Shown here: piece by piece, positions 15,315 through 23,165 of the stretch
How the letters are laid out: every line of letters starts with the position of its first letter
Position numbering within the stretch: position 1 is the first letter of the stretch
Assembly (NCBI RefSeq): GCF_040706535.1
Contig: NZ_JAPDRJ010000001.1
Span: 1-64,000, forward strand
DNA from: Lentisalinibacter orientalis
GTDB taxonomy: Bacteria > Pseudomonadota > Gammaproteobacteria > Steroidobacterales > Woeseiaceae
Reading direction: 5' to 3'
Length of the DNA: 64,000 bases
Program-made: the position numbers and the translations under genes
Notes under the pieces: model-generated
What the model saw: only the letters and a program-made list of their open reading frames with translations
What the model was told of the DNA's origin: nothing
Database searches by the model: none

Positions 15315-18300
15315 TCAGTCCGCGGCGATGTGCTCGCGCAGCAGCTCGAAGACCCGTTGCTGGTCGATGGGCTTGCGCAGCACCTCGACCACGCCCGCGG
15401 CGCGCAGCCGGGCTTCGTGCAGGTCCTCGGCATAACCGGTATAGATCGCTACCGGGAAGGGATGATCGGAGAGGCGCACCCGCTCGGCCAGGTCGAGGCC
15501 GGTCATCGACGCCATCGACTGGTCGAACAGCCCGAAATGCGCCCCGCAGCCGTCCTCGATGGCGCGCAGCGCGGCCAGCGGATCCCGATAGGCCGTGACC
15601 TGCAGCCCCCAGCTCTCGAGCCGGTCGATCATGAACTCGCGCACGCTGTCCTGATCCTCCACCAGCAGCACGTGGCCGCCGAGCCTGGGCGCATCCCGCT
15701 CGATGCCCGGTGCCGGGGCGTCCTCGTCCGGCACCATGCCGTGCAGAGCCGGCAGCAGGATACGCAGGCAGGCACCGCCTCCCGGCGCCCTGTCCACGAG
15801 GATGTGGCCGCCGTGCTCGTGGACGATGCCGTGCACCATCGCGAGACCCATGCCGGTGCCGCGGCCGGTCTCCTTGGTGGAGAAGAAGGGCTCGAACAGC
15901 CGGTCGAGCAGATCATCGCCGATGCCCGGCCCCTCGTCGGCCACCGACAGCTCCACGTAATCGCCGTCGACGGGATGGCGGCAGGAGGAGCAGACCGCGT
16001 CCCGCAGGCCGGCGTTCTCCACCGCGACGGTGATCTCGCCGGCGCCGTCCATGGCGTCCCGGGCGTTGATGCAGAGATTCATGATGATCTGCTCGATCTG
16101 CACCGGATCCATGCGCACCAGCGCCGTCCCTCCCGGCAGCAGCGGCCTGAAATGCACCGTGCTGGGTATGGTGGAACGCATCAGGTCCAGCGCCTCCGCC
16201 ACCACCGATTCCAGCGCGAGCGCGCGCGGCCGGCTCTTCTGCCCGCGGCTGAACGTCAGCATCTGCTGGATCAGCACCCGCGCCTTCTCCGCGGACCGGT
16301 TCGCGCGCTCGAGATACCGGACCATGGTGTCGTCGCCGAGATCCGCCGCCCGGTCGGCGCCCATGGACAGATAACCCATGATGCCGGTCAGGATGTTGTT
16401 GAAATCGTGGGCCACGCCGCCGGTCAGGTGGCCCAGGGCCTCCATCTTCTGCGCCTGGCGGAGCTGCCCCTCCAGGCGTTTGCGCTGCGCCTCCGCCTCG
16501 TGACGCTGGGTGATGTCGCGGAGATAGCCGATGAATATCTCTCCCTCGGCGCCGCGGGCGACCCCGATGGCCAGCTCGATGGGGAACTCGCTGCCGTCGG
16601 AGCGCAGGGCCCAGGTCTCGATGCGCCGTCCGAGGTACGGGCCGCTGCCTTCGCGCAGGTAGCGGGCCATGCCGCGCTCGTGGGCGCGGCGATAGCGCTC
16701 CGGGATGATCAGCTCGGAGAGCTTGCGGCCCACCGCCTCCTCCTCGTGGATACCGAAGCAGTCCTCGGCGGCCGGGTTGAAGCCGAGGATGCGCCCGTCC
16801 GCGTCCATGGTGATGATGCTGTCCAGCGCGGCTTCGACGGTGGCGCGCAGCCGGTCCTCGCTCTGGCTCAGCGCCTCCTCGCGGCGCTTCAGGTCCGTGA
16901 TGTCCCGGGAGTAGGAGATCAGCCGGTCCACGCCGCCGAGGCGCACCCGCTTCATGACGATCTGGTCCCAGTGCAGACTGCCGTCGCGATTGCGCCGGTG
17001 CCATTCGTAGCGCTGCACCTCGCCCTGCCTGGCCCGCTCGATGTGCTTCGCGACGCCGGCGAAGTTGTGCGGGTACTCGCCCGAGCCGAGATCGCTGAAG
17101 CGCTTCGAGAGCAATTCCTCGCGGCTGTAGCCGTAGCTGCGGTAGACGGTCGGGTTCACGTCCACGACGTAACCGGTATCGATATCGTGGATGTAGATGC
17201 CATCCTCGGCGGTCTCGAACATCGTCCGGTAGCTCTCCTCCATTTGCTGCTGGCGGTCGAGAGCGCGCTGGTGCTCGAGTTCCGCGGCGGCCCGCACGGC
17301 GAAGATCTGCAGGATGGACTCCAGGAATTCCGGTTCCGGCAGCCGCTGGCTGTGGGCCACGGACAGCACGCCAAGCGGCTCGCCCGCCGAGTCCTTCAGC
17401 GGCACGCCGGTGTAGCTGTGGAAGCCGAAGGTGCGGAACATGCCGTCCGCCGGGAAACACTGCTGGGCGTCGCCCGAGTAGTACTGGAAGCCTTCGCCGA
17501 GCACGAACCGGCAGGGCGTGTCGGCCACGTCGTAGCTCATCGGCGCCGTCAGCTCGCCCCGGTTCCAGGCGGCCAGCACGTCGAGCCGGCGGCCATCCTC
17601 GTCCAGCTGCGCGATGAAAGCGAAATCCACGGACAGGGTCTCGCCCAGCTTCTCGACGATGGCCCGGAACACGTCGCTGCCGACGGCGCCGGAGACGCCC
17701 AGCGCGACGTTCTTCAGGGCGTTCTCCGTGAGCTTGCGGCGCGAGATGTCGGTGGCCATGCCGCACAGCGCATAGGCCCGGCCGCCCTCGTCGCAGAGCG
17801 CGAACTTGCGCACGAGGTACGTCGTGCGCCGCTCGCCCTTGCGTGCGTGCTCCTCGGTCTCGATCTCGCGGCAGGTCTCCAGCACCTCACGGTCCACCCG
17901 CCGGTAGCCCGCCGCCATCTGCGGGTCGATCAGCTCGAAGTCCGTGCGGCCGATCACCTCGTGCTCCGCGCGGCCGATGCGCTCGAGGAACTCCCGGTTG
18001 ACGAGGACGTAGCGCCCTTCGGGGTCTTTCACGAACACCAGCGTGGTCGTGTTGTCCAGTATCTGGCTGAGGCGGAAGGGCCGGAAGGACACCCGCAGCT
18101 GCCGCCCCTCCCGCTCCAGGACGACGAGCCAGGGCCGCGGCACGTCCAGCCGCCGCCAGATCAGGCTGTGGGAGCGGCCGGCGGCGGCCTCGGCCATGGC
18201 GGCCTCGATGGCCGCCGCCGGCACCACCCCGGACGCCATGACGGCGGTGAGGGCCTCGCCTTGCGGAGACTCGTCCCGGCCCAGGAAGGCCGCCACGGGC

Positions 18301-18398
18301 CCGCTCGACGAGACGATGCGCCCGTCTTCGAGCCACAGCACGGCGACCTCCTCGGGGAAGGCAGCGGGACGGTTGGCGAAATGGCGGTCGATTTCCAT
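15315..18398 (-). CDS. Hybrid PAS/GAF sensor histidine kinase with receiver domain
   Basis: A 1027-residue soluble-looking sensor kinase. In order: PAS ~110-225, GAF ~235-375, PAS ~390-505, PAS ~515-635, HisKA with phospho-acceptor His664 (GGVAHDFNNIL), HATPase ~755-885 (N box MNLCINARDAM, DEGPGIG, GTGMGLAMV), and a C-terminal receiver ~907-1025 with Asp959 and Lys1009. No transmembrane segments are seen, so it probably senses a cytoplasmic signal. A CSSC pair at 803-806 lies inside the ATPase domain. The gene follows the OmpR-type regulator on the same strand, making a likely two-component pair. Confidence 0.92.
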   Translation of the reverse strand: MEIDRHFANRPAAFPEEVAVLWLEDGRIVSSSGPVAAFLGRDESPQGEALTAVMASGVVPAAAIEAAMAEAAAGRSHSLIWRRLDVPRPWLVVLEREGRQLRVSFRPFRLSQILDNTTTLVFVKDPEGRYVLVNREFLERIGRAEHEVIGRTDFELIDPQMAAGYRRVDREVLETCREIETEEHARKGERRTTYLVRKFALCDEGGRAYALCGMATDISRRKLTENALKNVALGVSGAVGSDVFRAIVEKLGETLSVDFAFIAQLDEDGRRLDVLAAWNRGELTAPMSYDVADTPCRFVLGEGFQYYSGDAQQCFPADGMFRTFGFHSYTGVPLKDSAGEPLGVLSVAHSQRLPEPEFLESILQIFAVRAAAELEHQRALDRQQQMEESYRTMFETAEDGIYIHDIDTGYVVDVNPTVYRSYGYSREELLSKRFSDLGSGEYPHNFAGVAKHIERARQGEVQRYEWHRRNRDGSLHWDQIVMKRVRLGGVDRLISYSRDITDLKRREEALSQSEDRLRATVEAALDSIITMDADGRILGFNPAAEDCFGIHEEEAVGRKLSELIIPERYRRAHERGMARYLREGSGPYLGRRIETWALRSDGSEFPIELAIGVARGAEGEIFIGYLRDITQRHEAEAQRKRLEGQLRQAQKMEALGHLTGGVAHDFNNILTGIMGYLSMGADRAADLGDDTMVRYLERANRSAEKARVLIQQMLTFSRGQKSRPRALALESVVAEALDLMRSTIPSTVHFRPLLPGGTALVRMDPVQIEQIIMNLCINARDAMDGAGEITVAVENAGLRDAVCSSCRHPVDGDYVELSVADEGPGIGDDLLDRLFEPFFSTKETGRGTGMGLAMVHGIVHEHGGHILVDRAPGGGACLRILLPALHGMVPDEDAPAPGIERDAPRLGGHVLLVEDQDSVREFMIDRLESWGLQVTAYRDPLAALRAIEDGCGAHFGLFDQSMASMTGLDLAERVRLSDHPFPVAIYTGYAEDLHEARLRAAGVVEVLRKPIDQQRVFELLREHIAAD

Positions 18399-18477
18399 GG
18401 TCGATCTGCGGTCGATCTGTCCGGCGCGGGACGGATCCCCGAGTCTAGCGGCGCCGGGGGCCCCGCGAACCCGCGCC

Positions 18478-18520
18478 TACAAAGCGCGAACAATTGATAC
18501 GGAACCGAAACAATCGCGGC
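18478..18520 (+). promoter_or_regulatory. Response-regulator-like box 2 (between regulator and kinase genes)
   Basis: TACAAAGCGCGAACAAT on the plus strand, then CCGAAAC 12 bp on, matching the other two boxes with a one-base shorter spacer. Relative to the kinase gene it is in the opposite orientation to the other two. Possible autoregulatory site. TAGACT further down on the minus strand may be the kinase -10. Confidence 0.45.
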
Positions 18521-18542
18521 ACGCCTCGGCCACGCGCCCCTG

Positions 18543-19280
18543 TCAGGAGGCCGGCACGAACTTGTAGCCCACGCCTCGCACGGTGCGTATCAGCCGCGGA
18601 TTGGCCGGGTCTTCCTCCACCTTCTGGCGCAGGCGCGCCACGCGGATGTCGACGCTGCGGTCGTAGGGGTCCCAGTCCCGGTTCTGGGTCAGATTCAGTA
18701 TCCGGTCACGGGACAGCGGGCGATTCGGGCGTTCCGCCAGCACGTGCAGGAGTTCGTACTCCATGCGCGTCAGCGCCACTTCCTCGCCGGCCTCGTCCAG
18801 CAGCACCTCCGCCGTGCAGTCGAGCCGGTAGCGGCCCACCGGTATGAGTTCTCCCGCGGCGGCGGCCCGCCCGGCGGACTCGCCGGCCGCGGCGGCCGTG
18901 TCGGCACTACGCCGGTAACGGCGCAGCACGCTCTTCACGCGGGCCAGGAGCTCGCGTGTATCGAAGGGTTTGGTGAGGTAGTCGTCGGCGCCCACCTCGA
19001 GCCCGATGATCCGGTCCAGGGTATCGTCCGCCCCGGAGACGATGATGATCGCCACATCGTGATGCTCGCGGACATAGCGGGCCAGGCTGAGGCCGTCTTC
19101 GCCGGGCAGCCCGATATCCAGCAGGATGAGATCCGGCGCGAAGCCCGCGAGCAGCTCCCGAGCCTCGTCCGCAGACCGCGCCATCCTGACCTCGAAATGA
19201 TGCAGCTCGAGGAAGTCCTGCAGCATCCCGCGTACGTCGGGATCGTCGTCGACGACCATGATTCGATGCGACCGTTCCAT
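18543..19280 (-). CDS. OmpR/PhoB-family response regulator
   Basis: A 245-residue DNA-binding regulator. The receiver has the acidic pocket VVDDDPD, phospho-acceptor Asp55 (LILLDIGLPGEDG) and Lys in YLTKPFD. An Ala/Gly-rich linker (~127-145) leads to a winged-helix output domain with LTRMEYELLHVL, the recognition-helix region DRSVDIRVARLRQKVE and GVGYKFV. ATG at 19280 follows GGGGGGACGGG; an upstream ATG at 19328 is possible but the family starts at MERSHR. It precedes the hybrid kinase. Three boxes with 11-bp-phased repeats nearby are candidate targets. Confidence 0.92.
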   Translation of the reverse strand: MERSHRIMVVDDDPDVRGMLQDFLELHHFEVRMARSADEARELLAGFAPDLILLDIGLPGEDGLSLARYVREHHDVAIIIVSGADDTLDRIIGLEVGADDYLTKPFDTRELLARVKSVLRRYRRSADTAAAAGESAGRAAAAGELIPVGRYRLDCTAEVLLDEAGEEVALTRMEYELLHVLAERPNRPLSRDRILNLTQNRDWDPYDRSVDIRVARLRQKVEEDPANPRLIRTVRGVGYKFVPAS

Positions 19281-19361
19281 GCCCGTCCCCCCGGCAAGAC
19301 AAACAGCCAACACGGGCGATGATAGCACCGCCCGTGCCGGCCGGTTAGCTGGCGCCGCCGC

Positions 19362-20300
19362 TCACATGAGCGGAGCGAGCGCCTCCGTGATCCGCGCCAT
19401 CTGCTCGTCGCTGACCAGATTACCCAGCACCGTCTGGAAACGCGGCTCCTGGACCCCGGAGACGATGTACTGCCAGCGATAGGCCGCGAGCATCGCTTCT
19501 TCCAGGTTGCCGTACTCGGTCTCGCCGACCTGCCGCCCGCAGATCGACACGAAATAGGCCGTGTCGGCCGCGGACTGGAGCTGCAGGATGCCGTCCACGG
19601 CGCCCACCAGCTCGATCAGGTCGTCCACCGCCCGGTCGCGCTCGGCGTCGGAGAGCTTCGCGTCCTCGCGGGCCCACTCCAGCTCGTCCAGTACCGCGTG
19701 CTGGGACTCTTCCTTCCAGTGGTACAGGAACACGTCCTTGTACAGCTCCGAGAGCTCCGCATCCGGCCGGATGCTCTGCCGGTAGTGGGCCTGGGTGAAG
19801 AGCTCGATGTGGCAGGTGAGCCCGAGTACCGCCCAGGTGCTCTTGGAGAGCACGGCCGCCGCCACGTCGTTCGGGTCCGGCAGGAAGCGGTAGCCCTCGG
19901 GCATGCCGTCGGCCACCATGCCCTCGATGCGGCGGAACAGCTCCTGGTGCTTCAGCTCCTCGTCGCTGAAGCGGATCAGGGCCTCGAGGGCGGTCTGGTC
20001 GCCGAGCCAGTGGTCGCGGCTCACCTCGAGGATCTTGGCGTTGATGAAGCGCTCGACCAGGCCGAAGATGTTGGCGTAGGAACGGCCCTGGATCTGGCTG
20101 ATCAGCCGCTTCTCGTTGCCGCTCAGGCTCTCCATGCGGTCCACCAGCGAGAGGCCGTCCGGCAGGAACTTCTGCGAGTAATCGAAGCTCCGTCCGCGGA
20201 TGACGTCGTCGTCGATGTCCCAGCGCACCCGCCTGGAGATATCCACGCACCGCGCGTAGCGGCCCGTATCGGTCACGTAATTCTGTTCTGCGATCTGCAT
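19362..20300 (-). CDS. Ferritin-like diiron-type protein of unknown function
   Basis: A 312-residue, mostly helical protein. It has carboxylate/histidine motifs of a four-helix diiron site: DEELKHQELFRRIE near 109-122, CHIELFTQAHYRQS near 163-176, and WKEESQHAVLDELEW near 194-208. Two ExxH pairs plus the intervening acidic helix suggest a ferritin-superfamily oxygenase or oxidase. No transmembrane span or signal is seen. GGGAGACGGGAA precedes the ATG. Its promoter carries the same 46-bp box as the CysK-Grx operon, which places it in the two-component regulon. I do not recognise a named family. Confidence 0.7.
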   Translation of the reverse strand: MQIAEQNYVTDTGRYARCVDISRRVRWDIDDDVIRGRSFDYSQKFLPDGLSLVDRMESLSGNEKRLISQIQGRSYANIFGLVERFINAKILEVSRDHWLGDQTALEALIRFSDEELKHQELFRRIEGMVADGMPEGYRFLPDPNDVAAAVLSKSTWAVLGLTCHIELFTQAHYRQSIRPDAELSELYKDVFLYHWKEESQHAVLDELEWAREDAKLSDAERDRAVDDLIELVGAVDGILQLQSAADTAYFVSICGRQVGETEYGNLEEAMLAAYRWQYIVSGVQEPRFQTVLGNLVSDEQMARITEALAPLM

Positions 20301-20382
20301 TTCCCGTCTCCCTTGCTTGTCGTCTGTCCGTGGCGGGCGCCAGGACGGCGGCCGCCCATGGACGGCACATTAGGGAGTCGAG

Positions 20383-20428
20383 GTATCGGGACTATTTCGC
20401 GATTGCGCCGGATTGTTGCCGATTTGTA
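20383..20428 (-). promoter_or_regulatory. Response-regulator-like box 3 (diiron protein promoter)
   Basis: On the minus strand TACAAATCGGCAACAAT (ACAA half-sites exactly 11 bp apart), then CGCGAAAT and GATACC, followed by TAATGT at the same distance as TAGTCT in box 1. Eleven-bp phasing is typical of OmpR/PhoB-family direct repeats. Confidence 0.55.
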
Positions 20429-20482
20429 CCCGTTGTACCCGCTGCCCGCGTCGTACGCGGTCGCGGCGGGACGGCGGACCGG

Positions 20483-21103
20483 TCAGATCGTACCGTACAG
20501 CCGGTCGCCCGCATCGCCCAGGCCGGGGACGATGTATTTCTTCTCGTTCAGGTGATCGTCGACCGCGGCCGTGTAGATCTGCACGTCCGGATGGGTCTTC
20601 CCGACAGCCGCAATCCCCTCCGGGCAGGTGACCATGCAGATCACGATGATCTTCTCCACGCCGCCCGCCTTCAGCAGATCCAGCGTGGCGATGGTGGAGC
20701 CGCCGGTGGCCAGCATGGGGTCCACCACGATGTACAGCGCGTCTTTGTGGAAGGTGGGCAGCTTCTGGTAGTACTCCACCGGCGTCGCCGTCTCCTCGTC
20801 GCGCTGCATGCCCACGAAGCCCACCTTGGCGATGGGCACCAGGTCCAGGATGCCCTCCAGCATGCCGACGCCCGCCCGCAGCACCGGCACCACCACGATA
20901 TCGTTGGCGATGCGCTTGCAGGCGGCCGGGGCCACGGGCGTCTCCACTTCGACCTCCTCGACCTGCACCTGCTTCAGCGCCTCGTAACAGAGGAACATCG
21001 TGATCTCGTTGGTGAGTTCGCGGAACTTCTTGTGCCCGGTGTCCTTGTTCCGGATCAGGGCGAGCTTGTGCTGGATGCAGGGATGATCCACTTCGACGTA
21101 CAT
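20483..21103 (-). CDS. upp: Uracil phosphoribosyltransferase
   Basis: Converts uracil and PRPP to UMP in pyrimidine salvage. 206 residues, matching the family. The PRPP loop VVDPMLATGGSTIATLDLL is near residues 126-144, VVPVLRAGVGMLEG is near 73-86, and the C-terminal uracil site YIVPGLGDAGDRLYGT is intact. ATG at 21103 (MYVEVDHP) has GAGGCC upstream; the open frame extends far beyond it but only as a shadow. It diverges from tdk across 183 bp containing a TATAAT on the upp side. Confidence 0.96.
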   Translation of the reverse strand: MYVEVDHPCIQHKLALIRNKDTGHKKFRELTNEITMFLCYEALKQVQVEEVEVETPVAPAACKRIANDIVVVPVLRAGVGMLEGILDLVPIAKVGFVGMQRDEETATPVEYYQKLPTFHKDALYIVVDPMLATGGSTIATLDLLKAGGVEKIIVICMVTCPEGIAAVGKTHPDVQIYTAAVDDHLNEKKYIVPGLGDAGDRLYGTI

Positions 21104-21167
21104 GGGCAGGCCTCGTCGTTGGTTGCGCGGAATGGCCGCTCGGAAAGGTGCTTCGGGGTCGGCGGGG

Positions 21168-21173
21168 ATTATA
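21168..21173 (-). promoter_or_regulatory. -10 element of upp
   Basis: TATAAT on the minus strand 65 bp ahead of the upp start, without a clear -35. The facing tdk promoter may be TTTCTG (21228-21233), 18 bp, TAAACT (21252-21257). Confidence 0.3.
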
Positions 21174-21286
21174 CCGCCTCCGCCGGCCGCCACCCGGCAG
21201 CGGCGCACATCGATTTCCGGCGGGCGATTTCTGGCTGACCGGATATGCCGGTAAACTGGCGGCCTCTCACCGCAAGCCCCGCTGAC

Positions 21287-21874
21287 ATGGCCAAGCTCTA
21301 TTTCTATTATTCGTCGATGAACGCCGGCAAATCGACCTCGCTGCTGCAGTCCAGCTACAACTATCGGGAGCGGGGCATGCACACGCTCGTGCTGGCGCCG
21401 GAACTCGACGACCGCTACGGGGTGGGCCGCGTCACCTCGCGCATCGGCCTCGAGACCGACGCCCTCACCTTCCGCACGGACGACGACCTGTTCGCCACGG
21501 TCGAGCGCGAACACGGCGAGCGGCCCCTGCACTGCGTGCTGATCGACGAGGCCCAGTTCCTCACCCGGCAGCAGGTCTTCGAGCTGAGCGAGGTCACGGA
21601 CCGGCTGGGCATCCCGGTGCTCGCCTACGGGCTCAGGACGGACTTCCAGGGCGAGCCGTTCGAGGGCAGCAAGTATCTGCTGGCGTGGGCCGACAACCTG
21701 AAGGAGATCAAGGCCATCTGCCATTGCGGCAGCAAGGCCACGATGGTCATCCGCCTGGACGGCGAGGGTCGCGCGGTCACCGTGGGCTCCCAGGTGGAGA
21801 TCGGCGGCAACGACCGCTACGTCTCGATGTGCCGCCGGCACTTCAAGGAACGCTTCTACGCCGGCGGCGACTGA
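21287..21874 (+). CDS. tdk: Thymidine kinase (type II)
   Basis: Phosphorylates thymidine and deoxyuridine with ATP. 195 residues. P-loop SSMNAGKST at residues 8-16, the DEAQFL Walker B/base at about 85-90, the lasso loop YGLRTDFQGEPFEGS, and a zinc site formed by CHCG and the late MCRRHF. The ATG at 21287 gives the family start MAKLYFYYSSMNAGKS. It is 18 nt before nupC and head of a salvage operon tdk-nupC-deoB. Confidence 0.97.
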   Translation: MAKLYFYYSSMNAGKSTSLLQSSYNYRERGMHTLVLAPELDDRYGVGRVTSRIGLETDALTFRTDDDLFATVEREHGERPLHCVLIDEAQFLTRQQVFELSEVTDRLGIPVLAYGLRTDFQGEPFEGSKYLLAWADNLKEIKAICHCGSKATMVIRLDGEGRAVTVGSQVEIGGNDRYVSMCRRHFKERFYAGGD

Positions 21875-21892
21875 GCCGGCGCCGCTCCCGCC

Positions 21893-23119
21893 ATGCAGCT
21901 CCTCACCGCCCTCGCCGGCATCGCCACCCTGCTCGTGCTCGCCGTCCTGATGTCGGAGGACCGGCGGCGCATCAGGCTGCGCACCGTCGGCATCGCGCTG
22001 GGCCTGCAGGTGGCCATCGCCGCGCTGGTGATCTACTTCCCGCCTGGCCGCGGCGCACTCGCCGGGCTGGTCCGCGGCGTGCAGAACGTTATCAATTACG
22101 GCAACGAGGGTATCGAGTTCGTCTTCGGCACCCGCACCACCGAGAGCCTCGGCTTCACCATCGCAGTCAACGTACTGCCCGTCATCGTGTTTTTCTCGGC
22201 GCTGATGTCGCTGCTGTATTACCTGGGCATCATGCAGCGTGTGGTATCCGTGCTCGGCGGCTGGCTGCAGCGCCTGCTCGGCACCACGCGGACGGAGTCC
22301 ATGTCGGCGGTCTCCAACATCTTCGTGGGCCACACGGAGGCGCCGCTGGTGGTGAAACCCTATCTCGCGGGCATGACGCGCTCGGAGCTGTTCGCCGTGA
22401 TGACCGGCGGCTGCGCCACCATCGCCGGCGCCGTCATGGCCGCCTACGCCTCCATGGGGGTGGATCTGAACTACCTGATCACGGCGAGCTTCATGGCGGC
22501 GCCGGGCGGCCTCGCCATGGCCAAGATCGTCATGCCCGAGGCCCACGCGCGGGAGGCGGAGATCGCGGTGGGCCCGGTGGAGGAGGACGAGAAGCCGGTC
22601 AACGTCTTCGAGGCCATCGGCAACGGCGCGTTGCTCGGCCTGAAGCTGGCGCTGAACGTCGGCGCCATGCTGCTCGCCTTCGTGGCGATGATCGCGCTGC
22701 TGAACGGGCTGATCGGGGGCGTCGCGGGGCTGGCCGGCTACGAGGGCCTGACCCTGCAGCAGATCCTCGGCTGGCTGTTCGCCCCGCTCGCGTTCCTGCT
22801 CGGCATCCCCTGGACCGAGGCGCCGGCGGCGGGCAGCCTGATCGGCCAGAAGCTCGTCATCAACGAGTTCTATGCCTACGCGAACTTCGTGCAGATCAAG
22901 GACGAGCTCTCCACCCACGCGCAGACGGTGGTCACCTTCGCGCTGTGCGGCTTTGCGAACCTGACCTCCATCGCTATCCTGCTCGGCGGGCTCGGCAGTA
23001 TTGTCCCCGCCCGGCAGCACGACATCGCGCGCTTCGGCCTGAAGGCCGTGCTGACCGCGACGCTGGCCAACATGATGAGCGCGGTGCTGGCCGGGCTGTT
23101 CTACTCACTGGGTGCCTGA
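21893..23119 (+). CDS. nupC: Concentrative nucleoside transporter (NupC family), copy 1
   Basis: A 408-residue inner-membrane cation-coupled nucleoside importer of the CNT family. Conserved segments are NVLPVIVFFSALMSLLYYLG, SNIFVGHTEAPLVVKPYL and SIAILLGGLGSIVP. In the substrate motif, usually GQTEAP, this copy has GHTEAP; the second copy at 28734 keeps the Gln. It follows tdk and precedes deoB, linking uptake to phosphorylation and ribose-phosphate use. About 45% identical by eye to the second copy. Confidence 0.94.
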   Translation: MQLLTALAGIATLLVLAVLMSEDRRRIRLRTVGIALGLQVAIAALVIYFPPGRGALAGLVRGVQNVINYGNEGIEFVFGTRTTESLGFTIAVNVLPVIVFFSALMSLLYYLGIMQRVVSVLGGWLQRLLGTTRTESMSAVSNIFVGHTEAPLVVKPYLAGMTRSELFAVMTGGCATIAGAVMAAYASMGVDLNYLITASFMAAPGGLAMAKIVMPEAHAREAEIAVGPVEEDEKPVNVFEAIGNGALLGLKLALNVGAMLLAFVAMIALLNGLIGGVAGLAGYEGLTLQQILGWLFAPLAFLLGIPWTEAPAAGSLIGQKLVINEFYAYANFVQIKDELSTHAQTVVTFALCGFANLTSIAILLGGLGSIVPARQHDIARFGLKAVLTATLANMMSAVLAGLFYSLGA

Positions 23120-23165
23120 GGGCTATCGGGGCACCAGGGCATCGAGGCATCGCCACGGAAGAATC

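Noticed and set aside
20483..23020. 845-codon frame that appears to fuse a long leader to uracil phosphoribosyltransferase
   Set aside because: Only the last 206 codons resemble a real protein; the rest is antisense to tdk and nupC. The family start and RBS are at 21103.
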